NCBI RefSeq assembly: GCF_016907295.1
Contig: NZ_JAFBBR010000001.1
Coordinates: forward strand, 806,001-870,000
Direction of reading: 5' to 3'
Length of the DNA: 64,000 nucleotides
DNA from: Microbacterium dextranolyticum
GTDB taxonomy: Bacteria; Actinomycetota; Actinomycetes; Actinomycetales; Microbacteriaceae
Shown here: positions 8,788-17,129 of the stretch, piece by piece
Position numbering within the stretch: the stretch's first letter is position 1
How the letters are laid out: each line of letters opens with the position of its first letter
Translations under genes and position numbers: made by a program
Notes under the pieces: generated by a model
What the model saw: only the letters and a program-made list of their open reading frames with translations
Database searches by the model: none
What the model was told of the DNA's origin: nothing

Positions 8788-10749
8788 ATGAACGCGCCGG
8801 ATGCCGCTGAGATCGCCCGACTGCAAGCCGAAGCCGAGGCCGCCGAAGCGGCGCTGAAGCTCGCGCAGGCCAAAGCCGCGCTCGCCGCCGCACAGGCGGC
8901 CGCGGCGAGTGCGGCAGGTGCTGCCGGGGCGGATGCCGCGGGTGCTGGAGCGGCGGATGCTGAGGAGAAGTCGGCGCAGAGCGAGGAATCGGCCCCAGAG
9001 CCTCCTCAGGAATCCGCATCTCCTCAGGAGCCGACCGCCGAATCGGCCGCTGGACAGGCCGCCCCGACGGAGAAGCCGGCCGAGGCGGTGCCCGAGGCAT
9101 CCGCGGGGCCGCTCGACCACGACCAGGTCGCCGCGATCACGAAGGGGTACACCTTCGAGGGGGCGACGCTGGATCTCGGCGCGCTGATGAACACCGACCC
9201 TGTCGCGGGCGCGCAGATCCGCATCCCCCTCGCGATGATGAACCGGCACGGGCTCGTCGCCGGAGCCACCGGAACCGGCAAGACCCGCACCCTGCAGGGC
9301 CTCGCCGAGCAGCTCGCCGCCAAGGGCGTGCCTGTCTTCGCGGCCGATATGAAGGGCGATCTCTCCGGCGTCGCGACGCCGGGTGAGCCCAGCGACAAGC
9401 TGCTCGCCCGCACAAAGGCGATCGGCCAGGACTGGACGCCGGAGGCATCCGTCACCGAGTACTTCGCCCTCGGCGGCATCGGCAAGGGTGTGCCGGTGCG
9501 CGCGACCGTGTCGGGCTTCGGTCCGCTGCTGCTGAGCAAGGTGCTGGGCCTCAACGCCACGCAGGAATCGAGCCTCGGACTGGTCTTCCACTACGCCGAC
9601 GCGAACGGCCTCGCCCTGGTCGACCTCTCCGACCTGCGCGCCGTCCTCACCTGGCTCACGAGCGACGAGGGCAAGGGCGAGCTCAAGGAGCTCGGCGGCC
9701 TCTCGGCGGCGACGGCGGGTGTCATCCTGCGCGAGCTCATCACGTTCGCCGACGACGGGGCCGACGTCTTCTTCGGCGAGCCCGAGTTCGATGTGCACGA
9801 CTTCCTGCGGACGGCGCCCGACGGGCGCGGCGTCATCTCGCTGCTCGAGGTGCCCGGCGTCGCCGACAAACCGGCACTGTTCTCGACGTTCCTCATGTAC
9901 CTGCTCGCGGAGCTGTACGAGCTGCTGCCCGAGGTGGGCGACGCCGACAAGCCGAAGCTCGTCTTCTTCTTCGACGAGGCGCATCTGCTGTTCAAGGATG
10001 CCTCGAAGGACTTCCTCGCCTCGATCACCCAGACCGTGCGCCTCATCCGCTCGAAGGGCGTCGGCGTCTTCTTCGTGACGCAGACCCCGAAAGACGTCCC
10101 CGGCGACGTTCTCGCGCAGCTCGGCTCGCGCGTGCAGCATGCGCTGCGCGCCTTCACGCCCGACGACGCGAAGGCGCTGCGCGCCACCGTCGGGACCTAC
10201 CCGAAGAGCGGCTACGACCTCGAACGGGTGCTGCAGGAACTCGGCACCGGTGAGGCGATCGTCACGGTGATGAGCGAGCGGGGAGCGCCGACGCCCGTGG
10301 CCTGGACGCGCCTGCGTGCGCCGCAGGGGCTCATGTCGCCGACGCCCGATCCCGACATCGAGAAGGCCGTGCAGGCCTCGCCATTGCTCGCGAAGTACGG
10401 CACCGCAATCGATCCGGAATCGGCGCGCGAGATCCTCGCGGCGAAGATGAACGCCGCCGCCGAGAAGGTCGCCGCCGACGAGGCCGCCGCAGCGCAGGCC
10501 GCCGCCGACAAGGAACAGGCCGCGGCGGACAAGGAGCTCGCGAAGCAGCAGGCAGCCGCGGCCAAGGCTGAGGCGGCGGCCGAGAAGGAGCGTCAGAAAG
10601 AGTACGACCGTCTCATGAAGGCATCCGGAGGGTCGCCGCGGAGCAAGCCTCAGAAGTCGGCGCTCGAGCAGGTCCTGAACTCCACATCGACGCAGACGAT
10701 TCTGAACTCCGTCATCCGCGGCATCTTCGGTAACGGCCGCCGGCGCTGA
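8788..10749 (+). CDS. HerA/DUF853-type helicase-like ATPase with Ala-rich N-terminal extension
   Basis: This is a 653-residue ATPase of the HerA-FtsK class. Walker A is GATGTGKTRT (about residue 157) and Walker B is LVFFFDEAH (about 391-399); a sensor-like FFVTQTPKDVP follows. HerA hexamers translocate on DNA, but DUF853 proteins have no established cellular role. Residues 1-110 are an Ala/Glu/Gln-rich tract with coiled-coil character, then Pro/Ala-rich linker. A second Ala/Lys/Glu coiled coil covers about 550-610. The C-terminal QTILNSVIRGIFG segment is typical of the family. It follows the PAP2 gene by four bases. Confidence 0.88.
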   Translation: MNAPDAAEIARLQAEAEAAEAALKLAQAKAALAAAQAAAASAAGAAGADAAGAGAADAEEKSAQSEESAPEPPQESASPQEPTAESAAGQAAPTEKPAEAVPEASAGPLDHDQVAAITKGYTFEGATLDLGALMNTDPVAGAQIRIPLAMMNRHGLVAGATGTGKTRTLQGLAEQLAAKGVPVFAADMKGDLSGVATPGEPSDKLLARTKAIGQDWTPEASVTEYFALGGIGKGVPVRATVSGFGPLLLSKVLGLNATQESSLGLVFHYADANGLALVDLSDLRAVLTWLTSDEGKGELKELGGLSAATAGVILRELITFADDGADVFFGEPEFDVHDFLRTAPDGRGVISLLEVPGVADKPALFSTFLMYLLAELYELLPEVGDADKPKLVFFFDEAHLLFKDASKDFLASITQTVRLIRSKGVGVFFVTQTPKDVPGDVLAQLGSRVQHALRAFTPDDAKALRATVGTYPKSGYDLERVLQELGTGEAIVTVMSERGAPTPVAWTRLRAPQGLMSPTPDPDIEKAVQASPLLAKYGTAIDPESAREILAAKMNAAAEKVAADEAAAAQAAADKEQAAADKELAKQQAAAAKAEAAAEKERQKEYDRLMKASGGSPRSKPQKSALEQVLNSTSTQTILNSVIRGIFGNGRRR

Positions 10750-10833
10750 CCCGTCCCGCCCCTCCTCCGATAGGGATCCGATAGGGAGTAAGGGCGGGAC
10801 CGCAAGGGGGTGCGTGCGCGGCGGCGGCCGGGT

Positions 10834-10839
10834 TAGCGT
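10834..10839 (+). promoter_or_regulatory. -10 hexamer TAGCGT of a probable leaderless promoter
   Basis: It lies seven bases before the ATG at 10847, and no ribosome site is visible. This supports 10847 over the earlier in-frame starts. Confidence 0.5.
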
Positions 10840-10846
10840 GACCGAC

Positions 10847-12427
10847 ATGGAGCATTCGGACACCCCGCTGTCGACCCCGACGGGCGAGGAGGAGGCACTG
10901 CGCGCGCAGCCCGGCCCGGCCGGTGCGCCGCCGCTGGTCCTGGTGCTGGGGTCGACGGGCTACATCGGAGGACGGCTCGTGCCACGGCTTCTCGCCGGCG
11001 GCTACCGCGTGCGGGTGCTGGTGCGCGACCCCGCCCGTCTCGGAGCATTCGATTGGGGCGACCGGGTGGAGGTCGCCCCCGGGTCGGCGACCGACCGTGA
11101 CGCCGTCGCCGCGGCCTGCGCCGGTGTGGACGCGCTGTACTACCTCATCCACTCGATGGGTCAGGGGGCGGGGTTCGAGCGGGCCGACCTCGAGGCGGCG
11201 CGGACCGTCGCGGATGCTGCGGCCGCGGCATCCGTCGGTCGCATCGTCTATCTCGGCGGGCTGCATCCCGAGGGCGTCGCGCTCAGCCCCCACCTGCGCT
11301 CGCGCGTCGAGGTCGGGGAGGTGCTGCTCGCCAGCGGCGTGCCGACTCTGGTGCTGCAGGCGGGCGTCGTCATCGGATCGGGCTCGGCCTCGTTCGAGAT
11401 GATCCGCCACCTCACCGAGGTGCTGCCGTACATGCCCGCGCCGCGCTGGGTGCGCAACGTCATCCAGCCGATCGCCGTGCGCGATGTGCTGTACTACCTG
11501 CTCGCCGCCGCCCGCGTTCCGCACGAGATCTCGCGGGCCGTCGACATCGGCGGGCCCGACGTGCTGCGCTACGGCCAGATGATGAACGGCTACGCCGTCG
11601 AGGCGGGTCTGCCGCAACGGCCGATCGCGCCGTTGCCGGTGCTCACGCCCGGCCTCGCGTCCCACTGGGTCAACGTCGTGACCCCGGTGCCCCGGTCGAT
11701 CGCGCGCCCGCTGATCGCGTCGCTGCAGAACGAGTGCGTCATGGACGACCGCGACATCGACGCGATCATCCCGCCCCCCGAAGGCGGCCTCACCTCGTAC
11801 CGCCGGGCCGTCGCGCTCGCCCTCGGGCGCGTCGAGGCCGACTCTGTCGAGACGAGCTGGCAGGATGCCGAGGTCACCGGCGTCCCGTCGGATCCGCTCC
11901 CGTCCGACCCCGAGTGGGCGGGGCGCACCGTCTTCACGGATGTGCGGACGGCCGACACCCCGGCATCCCCCGAGAGCCTCTGGGCGGTCATCGAGGGGAT
12001 CGGCGGTGAGAACGGCTGGTACTCGGCGCCGCTGCTCTGGGCGGTCCGCGGCTGGATGGATCGCGTCGTCGGCGGTGTCGGGCTGTCGCGCGGACGTCGT
12101 AGCCGCTCGCGCGTCGCGGTGGGCGACGCGATCGACTTCTGGCGCGTCGAGAAGGTCGAGCCCGGGCACCTGCTGCGTCTGCGCGCGGAGATGAAGGTGC
12201 CGGGGCTCGCGTGGCTCGACCTGCAGTGCGAGCCGGGCGAGGGCGGGGGAGCGCGCTACCGCCAGCGCGCGGTGTTCTTCCCGTCGGGGCTCGCCGGTCG
12301 GCTGTACTGGCTGTCCGTTCTGCCGTTCCACGGCTTCATCTTCCGCGGTATGGCGAACCGCATCACCGCGGCCGCCGAGGCCGAGGGCGATCGTGGCCCG
12401 GCGACGCCGGGGACACCTGCGACCTAG
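10847..12427 (+). CDS. NAD(P)-binding SDR-type protein with DUF2867 domain
   Basis: The protein has 526 residues in two parts. The first 300 residues form an atypical SDR/NmrA-like Rossmann domain with the nucleotide loop GSTGYIGGRLVPRLL. The second part is a DUF2867 domain (about 360-510), a START-like fold, with the family pattern WYSAPLLWAVRGWMDRVVGG. The combination is common in actinobacteria, and the substrate is not known. A -10 hexamer close to the ATG suggests a leaderless transcript. The GNAT gene follows after 9 bp. Confidence 0.85.
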   Translation: MEHSDTPLSTPTGEEEALRAQPGPAGAPPLVLVLGSTGYIGGRLVPRLLAGGYRVRVLVRDPARLGAFDWGDRVEVAPGSATDRDAVAAACAGVDALYYLIHSMGQGAGFERADLEAARTVADAAAAASVGRIVYLGGLHPEGVALSPHLRSRVEVGEVLLASGVPTLVLQAGVVIGSGSASFEMIRHLTEVLPYMPAPRWVRNVIQPIAVRDVLYYLLAAARVPHEISRAVDIGGPDVLRYGQMMNGYAVEAGLPQRPIAPLPVLTPGLASHWVNVVTPVPRSIARPLIASLQNECVMDDRDIDAIIPPPEGGLTSYRRAVALALGRVEADSVETSWQDAEVTGVPSDPLPSDPEWAGRTVFTDVRTADTPASPESLWAVIEGIGGENGWYSAPLLWAVRGWMDRVVGGVGLSRGRRSRSRVAVGDAIDFWRVEKVEPGHLLRLRAEMKVPGLAWLDLQCEPGEGGGARYRQRAVFFPSGLAGRLYWLSVLPFHGFIFRGMANRITAAAEAEGDRGPATPGTPAT

Positions 12428-12430
12428 ACT
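12425..12430 (+). promoter_or_regulatory. -10 hexamer TAGACT of a probable leaderless promoter
   Basis: It overlaps the stop codon of the previous gene and ends six bases before the ATG of the GNAT gene. Confidence 0.5.
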
Positions 12431-12436
12431 CGCGGG

Positions 12437-13051
12437 ATGCCTCACCTGCGACCGTTCCGACCCGGAGACGACGCCGCGCTCGCCGAGATCTGCCTCAGGA
12501 CGGCGGATGCCGGCGCCGACGCGACGGGCATCCTCGAAGACGACGACGTCTGGGCCGCGGTCTTCGTGTTGCCGTACGCCGTGCGGCATCCGGATCTCGC
12601 GTTCGTCGTCGAGACCGACGACGGGCGCGCCGCCGGATATGTGGTCGGCGCCGACGACACCGACGCGTTCGAGAACTGGTTCGCCGCGGAGTGGTGGCCC
12701 CGCCATGCGGAGCGGTGGCCCCGACCCGCCACGCCGCCCGACGGGGCGACCCCGTCGCGGCAGGAGGGTCTGCTGACCTACGCCTACGGGCGGCGCGCCG
12801 GGGCTGAGCCGTTCGCCGCGACGTATCCGGCGCATCTGCACATCGACCTCCTTCCCGAGCTGCAGGGGCAGGGGTGGGGCAGGCGGCTCATCGACGAGCT
12901 CGCGGGCGCCCTGCGCGCCCGAGGAGTGGCGGGTCTGCACCTCGCGACCGACACGCGCAATGCCGGCGCGATCACGTTCTACGAGAGACTCGGCTTCCGT
13001 CGCATCCCGTCGCACGCCGACGTCGTCGCGTTCGGGATGTCGCTCGGCTGA
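12437..13051 (+). CDS. GNAT family N-acetyltransferase
   Basis: A 204-residue single-domain GNAT enzyme. The acetyl-CoA loop is seen as LLPELQGQGWGRRLIDELAGALRARG (Q/R-x-x-G-x-G/A, about 137-162), followed by GLHLATDTRNAGAITFYERLGF, the usual motif B. The N-terminal half, with a long insertion rich in Trp and acidic residues, resembles the O-GlcNAcase-linked or YkkB-type subgroup. The acceptor is unknown. The promoter hexamer sits in the stop region of the upstream gene, so it may be transcribed separately. Confidence 0.82.
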   Translation: MPHLRPFRPGDDAALAEICLRTADAGADATGILEDDDVWAAVFVLPYAVRHPDLAFVVETDDGRAAGYVVGADDTDAFENWFAAEWWPRHAERWPRPATPPDGATPSRQEGLLTYAYGRRAGAEPFAATYPAHLHIDLLPELQGQGWGRRLIDELAGALRARGVAGLHLATDTRNAGAITFYERLGFRRIPSHADVVAFGMSLG

Positions 13052-13092
13052 CGCGGCGGTTTCTCCCGAGATCGTCGCGGGGCGCTCCGGCG

Positions 13093-13098
13093 TAGGCT
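13093..13098 (+). promoter_or_regulatory. -10 hexamer TAGGCT of a probable leaderless promoter
   Basis: It ends six bases before the GTG of the MogA/MoaB-type gene, the first gene of the plus-strand molybdenum cofactor pair. Confidence 0.5.
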
Positions 13099-13104
13099 GG
13101 CGGG

Positions 13105-13584
13105 GTGAGCGTTCCCGCCCTGGTGATCACCGTGTCCGATCGTTCCGCGGCGGGGGTCCGCACCGATGCGAGCGGCCCGGTCGCCGTCGTCGCGTTGCGC
13201 GAGGCGGGCTTCGGATGCCCCGAGGCGGTCGTCATCCCCGATGGGGCGGATGCCGTGGAGGAAGCACTGGGCGTGGCGCTCGAGGCGGGCATCCGGCTCA
13301 TCGTCACGACCGGTGGGACCGGGCTCGCGCCCCGCGACCAGACCCCCGAGGGCACGCGCCGGGTGATCGAACGCGACCTGCCCGGCGTCGCCGAAGAGCT
13401 CCGCCGCCGCGGGCTCGACGACACCCCGGCCGCGATGCTGTCGCGCGGCGTCGCGGGCGTCGCGGGTGACGCCCTGATCGTGAACCTTCCCGGATCGCCG
13501 CGCGCCGTGGCATCCGGTATGCCTGTGATCACGGCGATCGCGCACCACGCCCTCGCACAGCTCGACGGAGGAGACCACGCATGA
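13105..13584 (+). CDS. MogA/MoaB family molybdenum cofactor protein
   Basis: This is a 159-residue protein of the MogA/MoaB fold, which adenylates molybdopterin before metal insertion. The signature TTGGTGLAPRDQTPEGT (about 69-85) and the C-terminal NLPGSPRAV loop are both present. Mog and MoaB are hard to separate by sequence alone, so no symbol is given. The start is GTG with a TANNNT box six bases upstream and no ribosome site. It overlaps moaE by four bases, so the two proteins are coupled. Confidence 0.87.
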   Translation: MSVPALVITVSDRSAAGVRTDASGPVAVVALREAGFGCPEAVVIPDGADAVEEALGVALEAGIRLIVTTGGTGLAPRDQTPEGTRRVIERDLPGVAEELRRRGLDDTPAAMLSRGVAGVAGDALIVNLPGSPRAVASGMPVITAIAHHALAQLDGGDHA

Positions 13585-14006
13585 CCATCCGCATCGCCCG
13601 CATCAGCGACACCGCCCTCGACGTCACGGAACACCTCGCCGCTGTCGAGGAGCCCTGGGTCGGCGCCGTGACGAGCTTCGTCGGAACGGTGCGTGAGAAC
13701 GACCCCGACGCGCGGACGCCCGTCGTCGCGCTCGAGTACTCCGCCCATCCGGATGCCGAGGCCACGCTCCACGACATCGTCACGACCGCGATCGGCGAGC
13801 ACCGCGCCGTCGTCGCCGTGAGCCACCGCACGGGGCGTCTCGTCGTCGGCGATGCCGCCGTCGTCATCGCCGTCGGAACGGCCCACCGCGACGAGGCGTT
13901 CGGGATCTGCCGCACCGTGATCGAGGAGATCAAGCGCTCCCTGCCGGTGTGGAAGAAGCAATGGACCGACGACGGCGACGCCACCTGGAAGGGCATCGGC
14001 GGCTGA
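13581..14006 (+). CDS. moaE: Molybdopterin synthase catalytic subunit MoaE
   Basis: MoaE is the large subunit of molybdopterin synthase and moves sulfur from the MoaD thiocarboxylate to the precursor. This protein has 141 residues, and the family core is clear: GAVTSFVGTVRENDP, LEYSAHPDAEATL, VAVSHRTGRLVVGDAAVVIAV and the C-terminal lysine-rich WKKQWTDDGDATWKG, which contains the active-site lysines of the family. The ATG overlaps the previous stop. Its partner moaD lies on the opposite strand, 80 bp downstream and convergent, an unusual split of the two subunits. Confidence 0.93.
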   Translation: MTIRIARISDTALDVTEHLAAVEEPWVGAVTSFVGTVRENDPDARTPVVALEYSAHPDAEATLHDIVTTAIGEHRAVVAVSHRTGRLVVGDAAVVIAVGTAHRDEAFGICRTVIEEIKRSLPVWKKQWTDDGDATWKGIGG

Positions 14007-14021
14007 GCCTTCCGGTACCGG

Positions 14022-14044
14022 CCCGCGGCCGGCCCCGCCGCGGG
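14022..14044. terminator. GC-rich hairpin between convergent moaE and moaD
   Basis: Arms CCCGCGGC (14022-14029) and GCCGCGGG (14037-14044) are fully complementary around a 7-base loop. There is no T-run. It is the only clear dyad in this 79-bp gap between convergent genes. Confidence 0.4.
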
Positions 14045-14085
14045 CGTCGGAGGCAGCGCCGCGGGCGCGGGCGTCGGCGTGCCGA

Positions 14086-14319
14086 TCAGCCGCCGGCGAA
14101 GGGCGGCAGCACGTCGACGAGGCTCGCGTCGGTGAGCGCGATGTCGTCGTCGGTGCGCCGGCCGTCGACCAGCACGGCGCAGCGGGGCAGGATGCCGCCG
14201 AGTGCCGGATGCTCGTCGACGAGCGCCGCGCGCAGATCGCCGAGCGTCGACTCGGTGCGCTGCTCCTCGGGCGTGCCGACCGCCTCTTCGGCCGCGGCGA
14301 AGTAGCGAACGCGCGCCAT
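14086..14319 (-). CDS. moaD: Molybdopterin synthase sulfur carrier subunit MoaD
   Basis: A 77-residue ubiquitin-fold protein of the MoaD/ThiS family. It begins MARVRYFAAAEEAVG and ends in the diagnostic LPPFAGG, whose terminal Gly-Gly is adenylated by MoeB and converted to the thiocarboxylate. The ATG at 14319 overlaps the stop of mobA in ATGA, which fixes this start over the longer frame to 14349. It is the last gene of the minus-strand operon moeB-moeA-moaC-mobA-moaD. Confidence 0.88.
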   Translation of the reverse strand: MARVRYFAAAEEAVGTPEEQRTESTLGDLRAALVDEHPALGGILPRCAVLVDGRRTDDDIALTDASLVDVLPPFAGG

Positions 14320-15314
14320 CAGTGCGTCCCGCCGGGTGCGCCGTCCCACGCGGTGGCGAGATCGACCACCGCCGCGACCGCGGTGCGTACGTCGTCGGGG
14401 GTTCCCCCGGCGAGCCCCGCGACGAGGCCGGCGACGAAGGCGCTGAACGGTGCGGCGGGCCGCGCCACTCCGTTCGCGACGTCACGGGCGAGGTCGAGGA
14501 TCAGCGAGATCGGCAGATCGTCCTCGGCGAGGCCGAACCGTTCGCGCAGGGCAGCCGCCCACGCGTCGAGGGCTTCGGGGGGAAGGGTGCGGTCGCTCAT
14601 GAGGTCTCCTTCGGGGAGGGCGAGCTGGGACGGGGGAGAGGTGAGGGTTCCGACGGGCGGAGCGGGGGCGGCGGCGCGGACGGGCGCCACGGCGCCCGTC
14701 CGCGCCACATCGTCCCAGGTGTCGATGTCGATGGTCGCATCGGTCGGCGCGGCGAGCACGACTGCACCGAGCGGCGCGAGAAGCGCCCGCGCCGGCGCGT
14801 TCACGCCGCGGCCCGGCAGGGCACGTGCGGCGGCGCGCAGTTCGTCGACGGGGTAGAGGCCGGTGAGCCATTGGGGCCGCGCGTCGCCGTCGCTGAGACA
14901 GAAGCCCCCGCGAGCATCGCCGTCCGACGACGTCGCACGTGCCGCGTGCAGCCGTGTGACGGCCGCGACGGGATCCACCAGATCGGCCGCGAGGACGAAG
15001 AGCCACGAGGGGGACGCGGGCCCGTGCGCACCGTCGTCGGGCTCGGACAGGTGGTCGAGTGCGGCGACGATCGCGGCGGCGGGGCCCGAGAACGGCGGAT
15101 CCTCCCGCAGCCAGACGAGCGAGCGGATGCGCGGTGCGCCGTCGATGCCGGGGCGCCGCGGACCGACGATCACCACGGGGTCGCAGCCGGCCGCGGCATC
15201 GACGGCTCGCTGCAGCAGCGGGCGTCCCTGCACCTCGAAGAGCGGCTTGTCGAGGCCCCCCAGGCGCGACGCGCGGCCCCCGGCGAGGAGGATCGCGCCC
15301 GTGGTGGGCATCAT
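14319..15314 (-). CDS. mobA: MobA-type molybdenum cofactor guanylyltransferase fused to DUF6457
   Basis: A fusion of 331 residues. Residues 1-205 are an NTP-transferase domain with LLAGGRASRLGGLDKPL at the N-terminus and the metal-site region FVLAADLVDP; MobA adds GMP to molybdopterin. A Pro/Ala-rich linker leads to a DUF6457 domain (about 240-331, LPISLILDLARDVANGVARPAAPF), which usually occurs next to or fused with Mo-cofactor enzymes. The linker codes an internal ATG at 14600 with a good ribosome site (AAGGAG, 7 bases upstream), so the 93-residue DUF6457 part may also be made alone. The start overlaps the moaC stop. Confidence 0.87.
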   Translation of the reverse strand: MMPTTGAILLAGGRASRLGGLDKPLFEVQGRPLLQRAVDAAAGCDPVVIVGPRRPGIDGAPRIRSLVWLREDPPFSGPAAAIVAALDHLSEPDDGAHGPASPSWLFVLAADLVDPVAAVTRLHAARATSSDGDARGGFCLSDGDARPQWLTGLYPVDELRAAARALPGRGVNAPARALLAPLGAVVLAAPTDATIDIDTWDDVARTGAVAPVRAAAPAPPVGTLTSPPSQLALPEGDLMSDRTLPPEALDAWAAALRERFGLAEDDLPISLILDLARDVANGVARPAAPFSAFVAGLVAGLAGGTPDDVRTAVAAVVDLATAWDGAPGGTH

Positions 15315-15781
15315 TCCGGACGCGTCCAGTCGCCGCTCTTGCCGCCGGTCTTGCGCACGAGGCGCACGTTCTCGACGGCGGTCGATTTGTCCATGCCCTT
15401 CACCATGTCGACGACGGCGAGGGCGGCGACGGCGACGGCGGTGAGCGCTTCCATCTCGACGCCGGTGCGGTCGGCCGTGCGGACCGTCGCCTCGATCTCG
15501 ACGCCGTCGTCGACGATGTCGACGTCGACCACGGCGCCGTGGACGCCGATCACGTGAGCGAGCGGCAGCAGCTCGGGGGTGCGCTTGGCGGCTTGGATGC
15601 CGCTGATGCGCGCCACGGCGAGCACGTCGCCCTTCGGGGTGGTGCCGTCGCGCAGCGCGGCGATGACGTGCGGCGCGCAGCGCACGAAACCGCGCGCCGT
15701 CGCCGCACGGACAGTCGGCTGCTTCTCGGTCACATCGACCATGCGGGCGTGTCCGGCGGCGTCCAGATGGGTGAAGGTCAT
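15311..15781 (-). CDS. moaC: Cyclic pyranopterin monophosphate synthase MoaC
   Basis: MoaC converts the MoaA product to cyclic pyranopterin monophosphate. The 156-residue protein shows every family landmark: MVDVTEKQPTVRAA near the N-terminus, KGDVLAVARISGIQAAKRT, LPLAHVI, VEMEALTAV and the C-terminal MVKGMDKSTAVENVRLVRKTGGKSG. A GAGGATGCC stretch before the ATG can serve as ribosome site. It follows moeA by 43 bp in the same operon and overlaps mobA by four bases. Confidence 0.95.
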   Translation of the reverse strand: MTFTHLDAAGHARMVDVTEKQPTVRAATARGFVRCAPHVIAALRDGTTPKGDVLAVARISGIQAAKRTPELLPLAHVIGVHGAVVDVDIVDDGVEIEATVRTADRTGVEMEALTAVAVAALAVVDMVKGMDKSTAVENVRLVRKTGGKSGDWTRPE

Positions 15782-15824
15782 GGCATCCTCGTGTTCTCGG
15801 GTTCGATCTGCGGCATCCGGCCGC

Positions 15825-17129
15825 TCAGTCGATCAGCATCACGTCGACGAGGTCGCCCGCCGCGACCGCGTCGACCTCGGCGGCGACGACGGCGTACCCC
15901 TCGGCGCCGCCGAGCCGTCCCGCGAGGTGCGAGCCTCCGCTGGAGGCGGGCGCGGCACGCCAGACGGCGGGGTCGGTGCGGTCGATCGTCACGGGCAGGT
16001 ACTGGCGACGCCCCGCCGGCGTGCGCCAGCCGACGGCGGCGGGGATGCGCAGAAGGGGGCGCCGCACCTCGGTGCGCCCCTGCAGCGCGAGAAGGGCCGG
16101 GCGGACGAACACCTCGAACGACACCGCGGCGCTGACGGGGTTGCCGGGCAGACCGAACAGCAGCGTGCGGCCCGCGAGGCCGAAACCCTGCGGCTTCCCG
16201 GGCTGCATCGCGACCTTCCCGAAGGTCATCTGCGAGACCGTCTGGCGAACGACCTCGTAGGCGCCCGCGCTGACGCCGCCGGTGAAGACCACCGCATCCG
16301 CCGCGTCGGGGCCGGTGGTGACCTCATCGAGGAGAGCTCGCAGCGCCGAGCCCTCGTCGTCGACGATCTCGCGGCGGACGACCCGCGCTCCGGTCGCCGC
16401 GATCACGCCCGCGAGCAGGATGCCATTGGACTCGGGGATCTGCCCGCGCTCGAGTCGGACGCCCTCCGCCCCGGTCGCGCTCCCGAGTCGCTCCAGCGGA
16501 ACCAACTCGCTGCCGGTAGACACGACGACGACGCGGGGGGCGACCGCCGCCGTCACCTCGGAGATGCCGACGGCGGCGAGGGCGCCGATCTGCAGCGGGC
16601 CGAGCAGGGTGCCCGCGGGCAGGACCACGTCGCCGCGCCGGGTGTCCTCGCCGCGGCGGCGCACGTGCACGCCGCGGCGCGCGGGGGCGGATGCCACCGC
16701 GATGACACCGAGCGAGTCGGCGAGCCCGCCGACGGTGTCTTCGAACGGGACGATCGTGTCGGCCGCGGTGGGCAGGGGCGAGCCCGTCATGATGCGCGCC
16801 GCCTCGCCGGTACCGATCGCGGGGTCGACGGCGCTCCCGGCGGGCAGGTCGGCGACGACCCGCAGCCGCACCGGAGCATCGGCGTTCGCCGCCGCGACAT
16901 CGACGTGGTGCACGGCGAATCCGTCCATCGCGGAGTTGTCGAAGGGCGGCAGATCGATCACGGCGCGCGCCGGAGCGGCCAGGGTCGCGCCGAGCGCATC
17001 CGCCAGCGGGACAGTCCGCGCGGGCACCGGGACGACGGCGGCGAGCACCGCCGCGAGGTGCTCGTCGACGGTCAGGAGGGCGCGGGCGTGCAGGCCCGCG
17101 CCGTCGCTGGTGCCGGACGGCGTCGTCAC
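15825..17129 (-). CDS. moeA: Molybdopterin molybdenumtransferase MoeA
   Basis: MoeA inserts molybdate into adenylated molybdopterin. The 434-residue protein contains LPPFDNSAMDGFAV (about 52-65), GEAARIMTGSPLP, the MPT-binding VVVVSTGSELV, SNGILLAGVI, FTGGVSAGAYEVV and LFGLPGNPVSAAVSFEVFV, then the C-terminal domain IV. The GTG at 17129 overlaps the moeB stop in GTGA; another GTG two codons upstream (17135) is also possible. The open frame runs further upstream over moeB, but that part has no family similarity. Confidence 0.92.
   Translation of the reverse strand: MTTPSGTSDGAGLHARALLTVDEHLAAVLAAVVPVPARTVPLADALGATLAAPARAVIDLPPFDNSAMDGFAVHHVDVAAANADAPVRLRVVADLPAGSAVDPAIGTGEAARIMTGSPLPTAADTIVPFEDTVGGLADSLGVIAVASAPARRGVHVRRRGEDTRRGDVVLPAGTLLGPLQIGALAAVGISEVTAAVAPRVVVVSTGSELVPLERLGSATGAEGVRLERGQIPESNGILLAGVIAATGARVVRREIVDDEGSALRALLDEVTTGPDAADAVVFTGGVSAGAYEVVRQTVSQMTFGKVAMQPGKPQGFGLAGRTLLFGLPGNPVSAAVSFEVFVRPALLALQGRTEVRRPLLRIPAAVGWRTPAGRRQYLPVTIDRTDPAVWRAAPASSGGSHLAGRLGGAEGYAVVAAEVDAVAAGDLVDVMLID

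Noticed and set aside
15782..15824. A molybdenum cofactor riboswitch in the moco operon
   Set aside because: The gaps before moaC and moaA are too short (43 and 108 bp) and lack a recognisable structure; the operons have leaderless-type starts.
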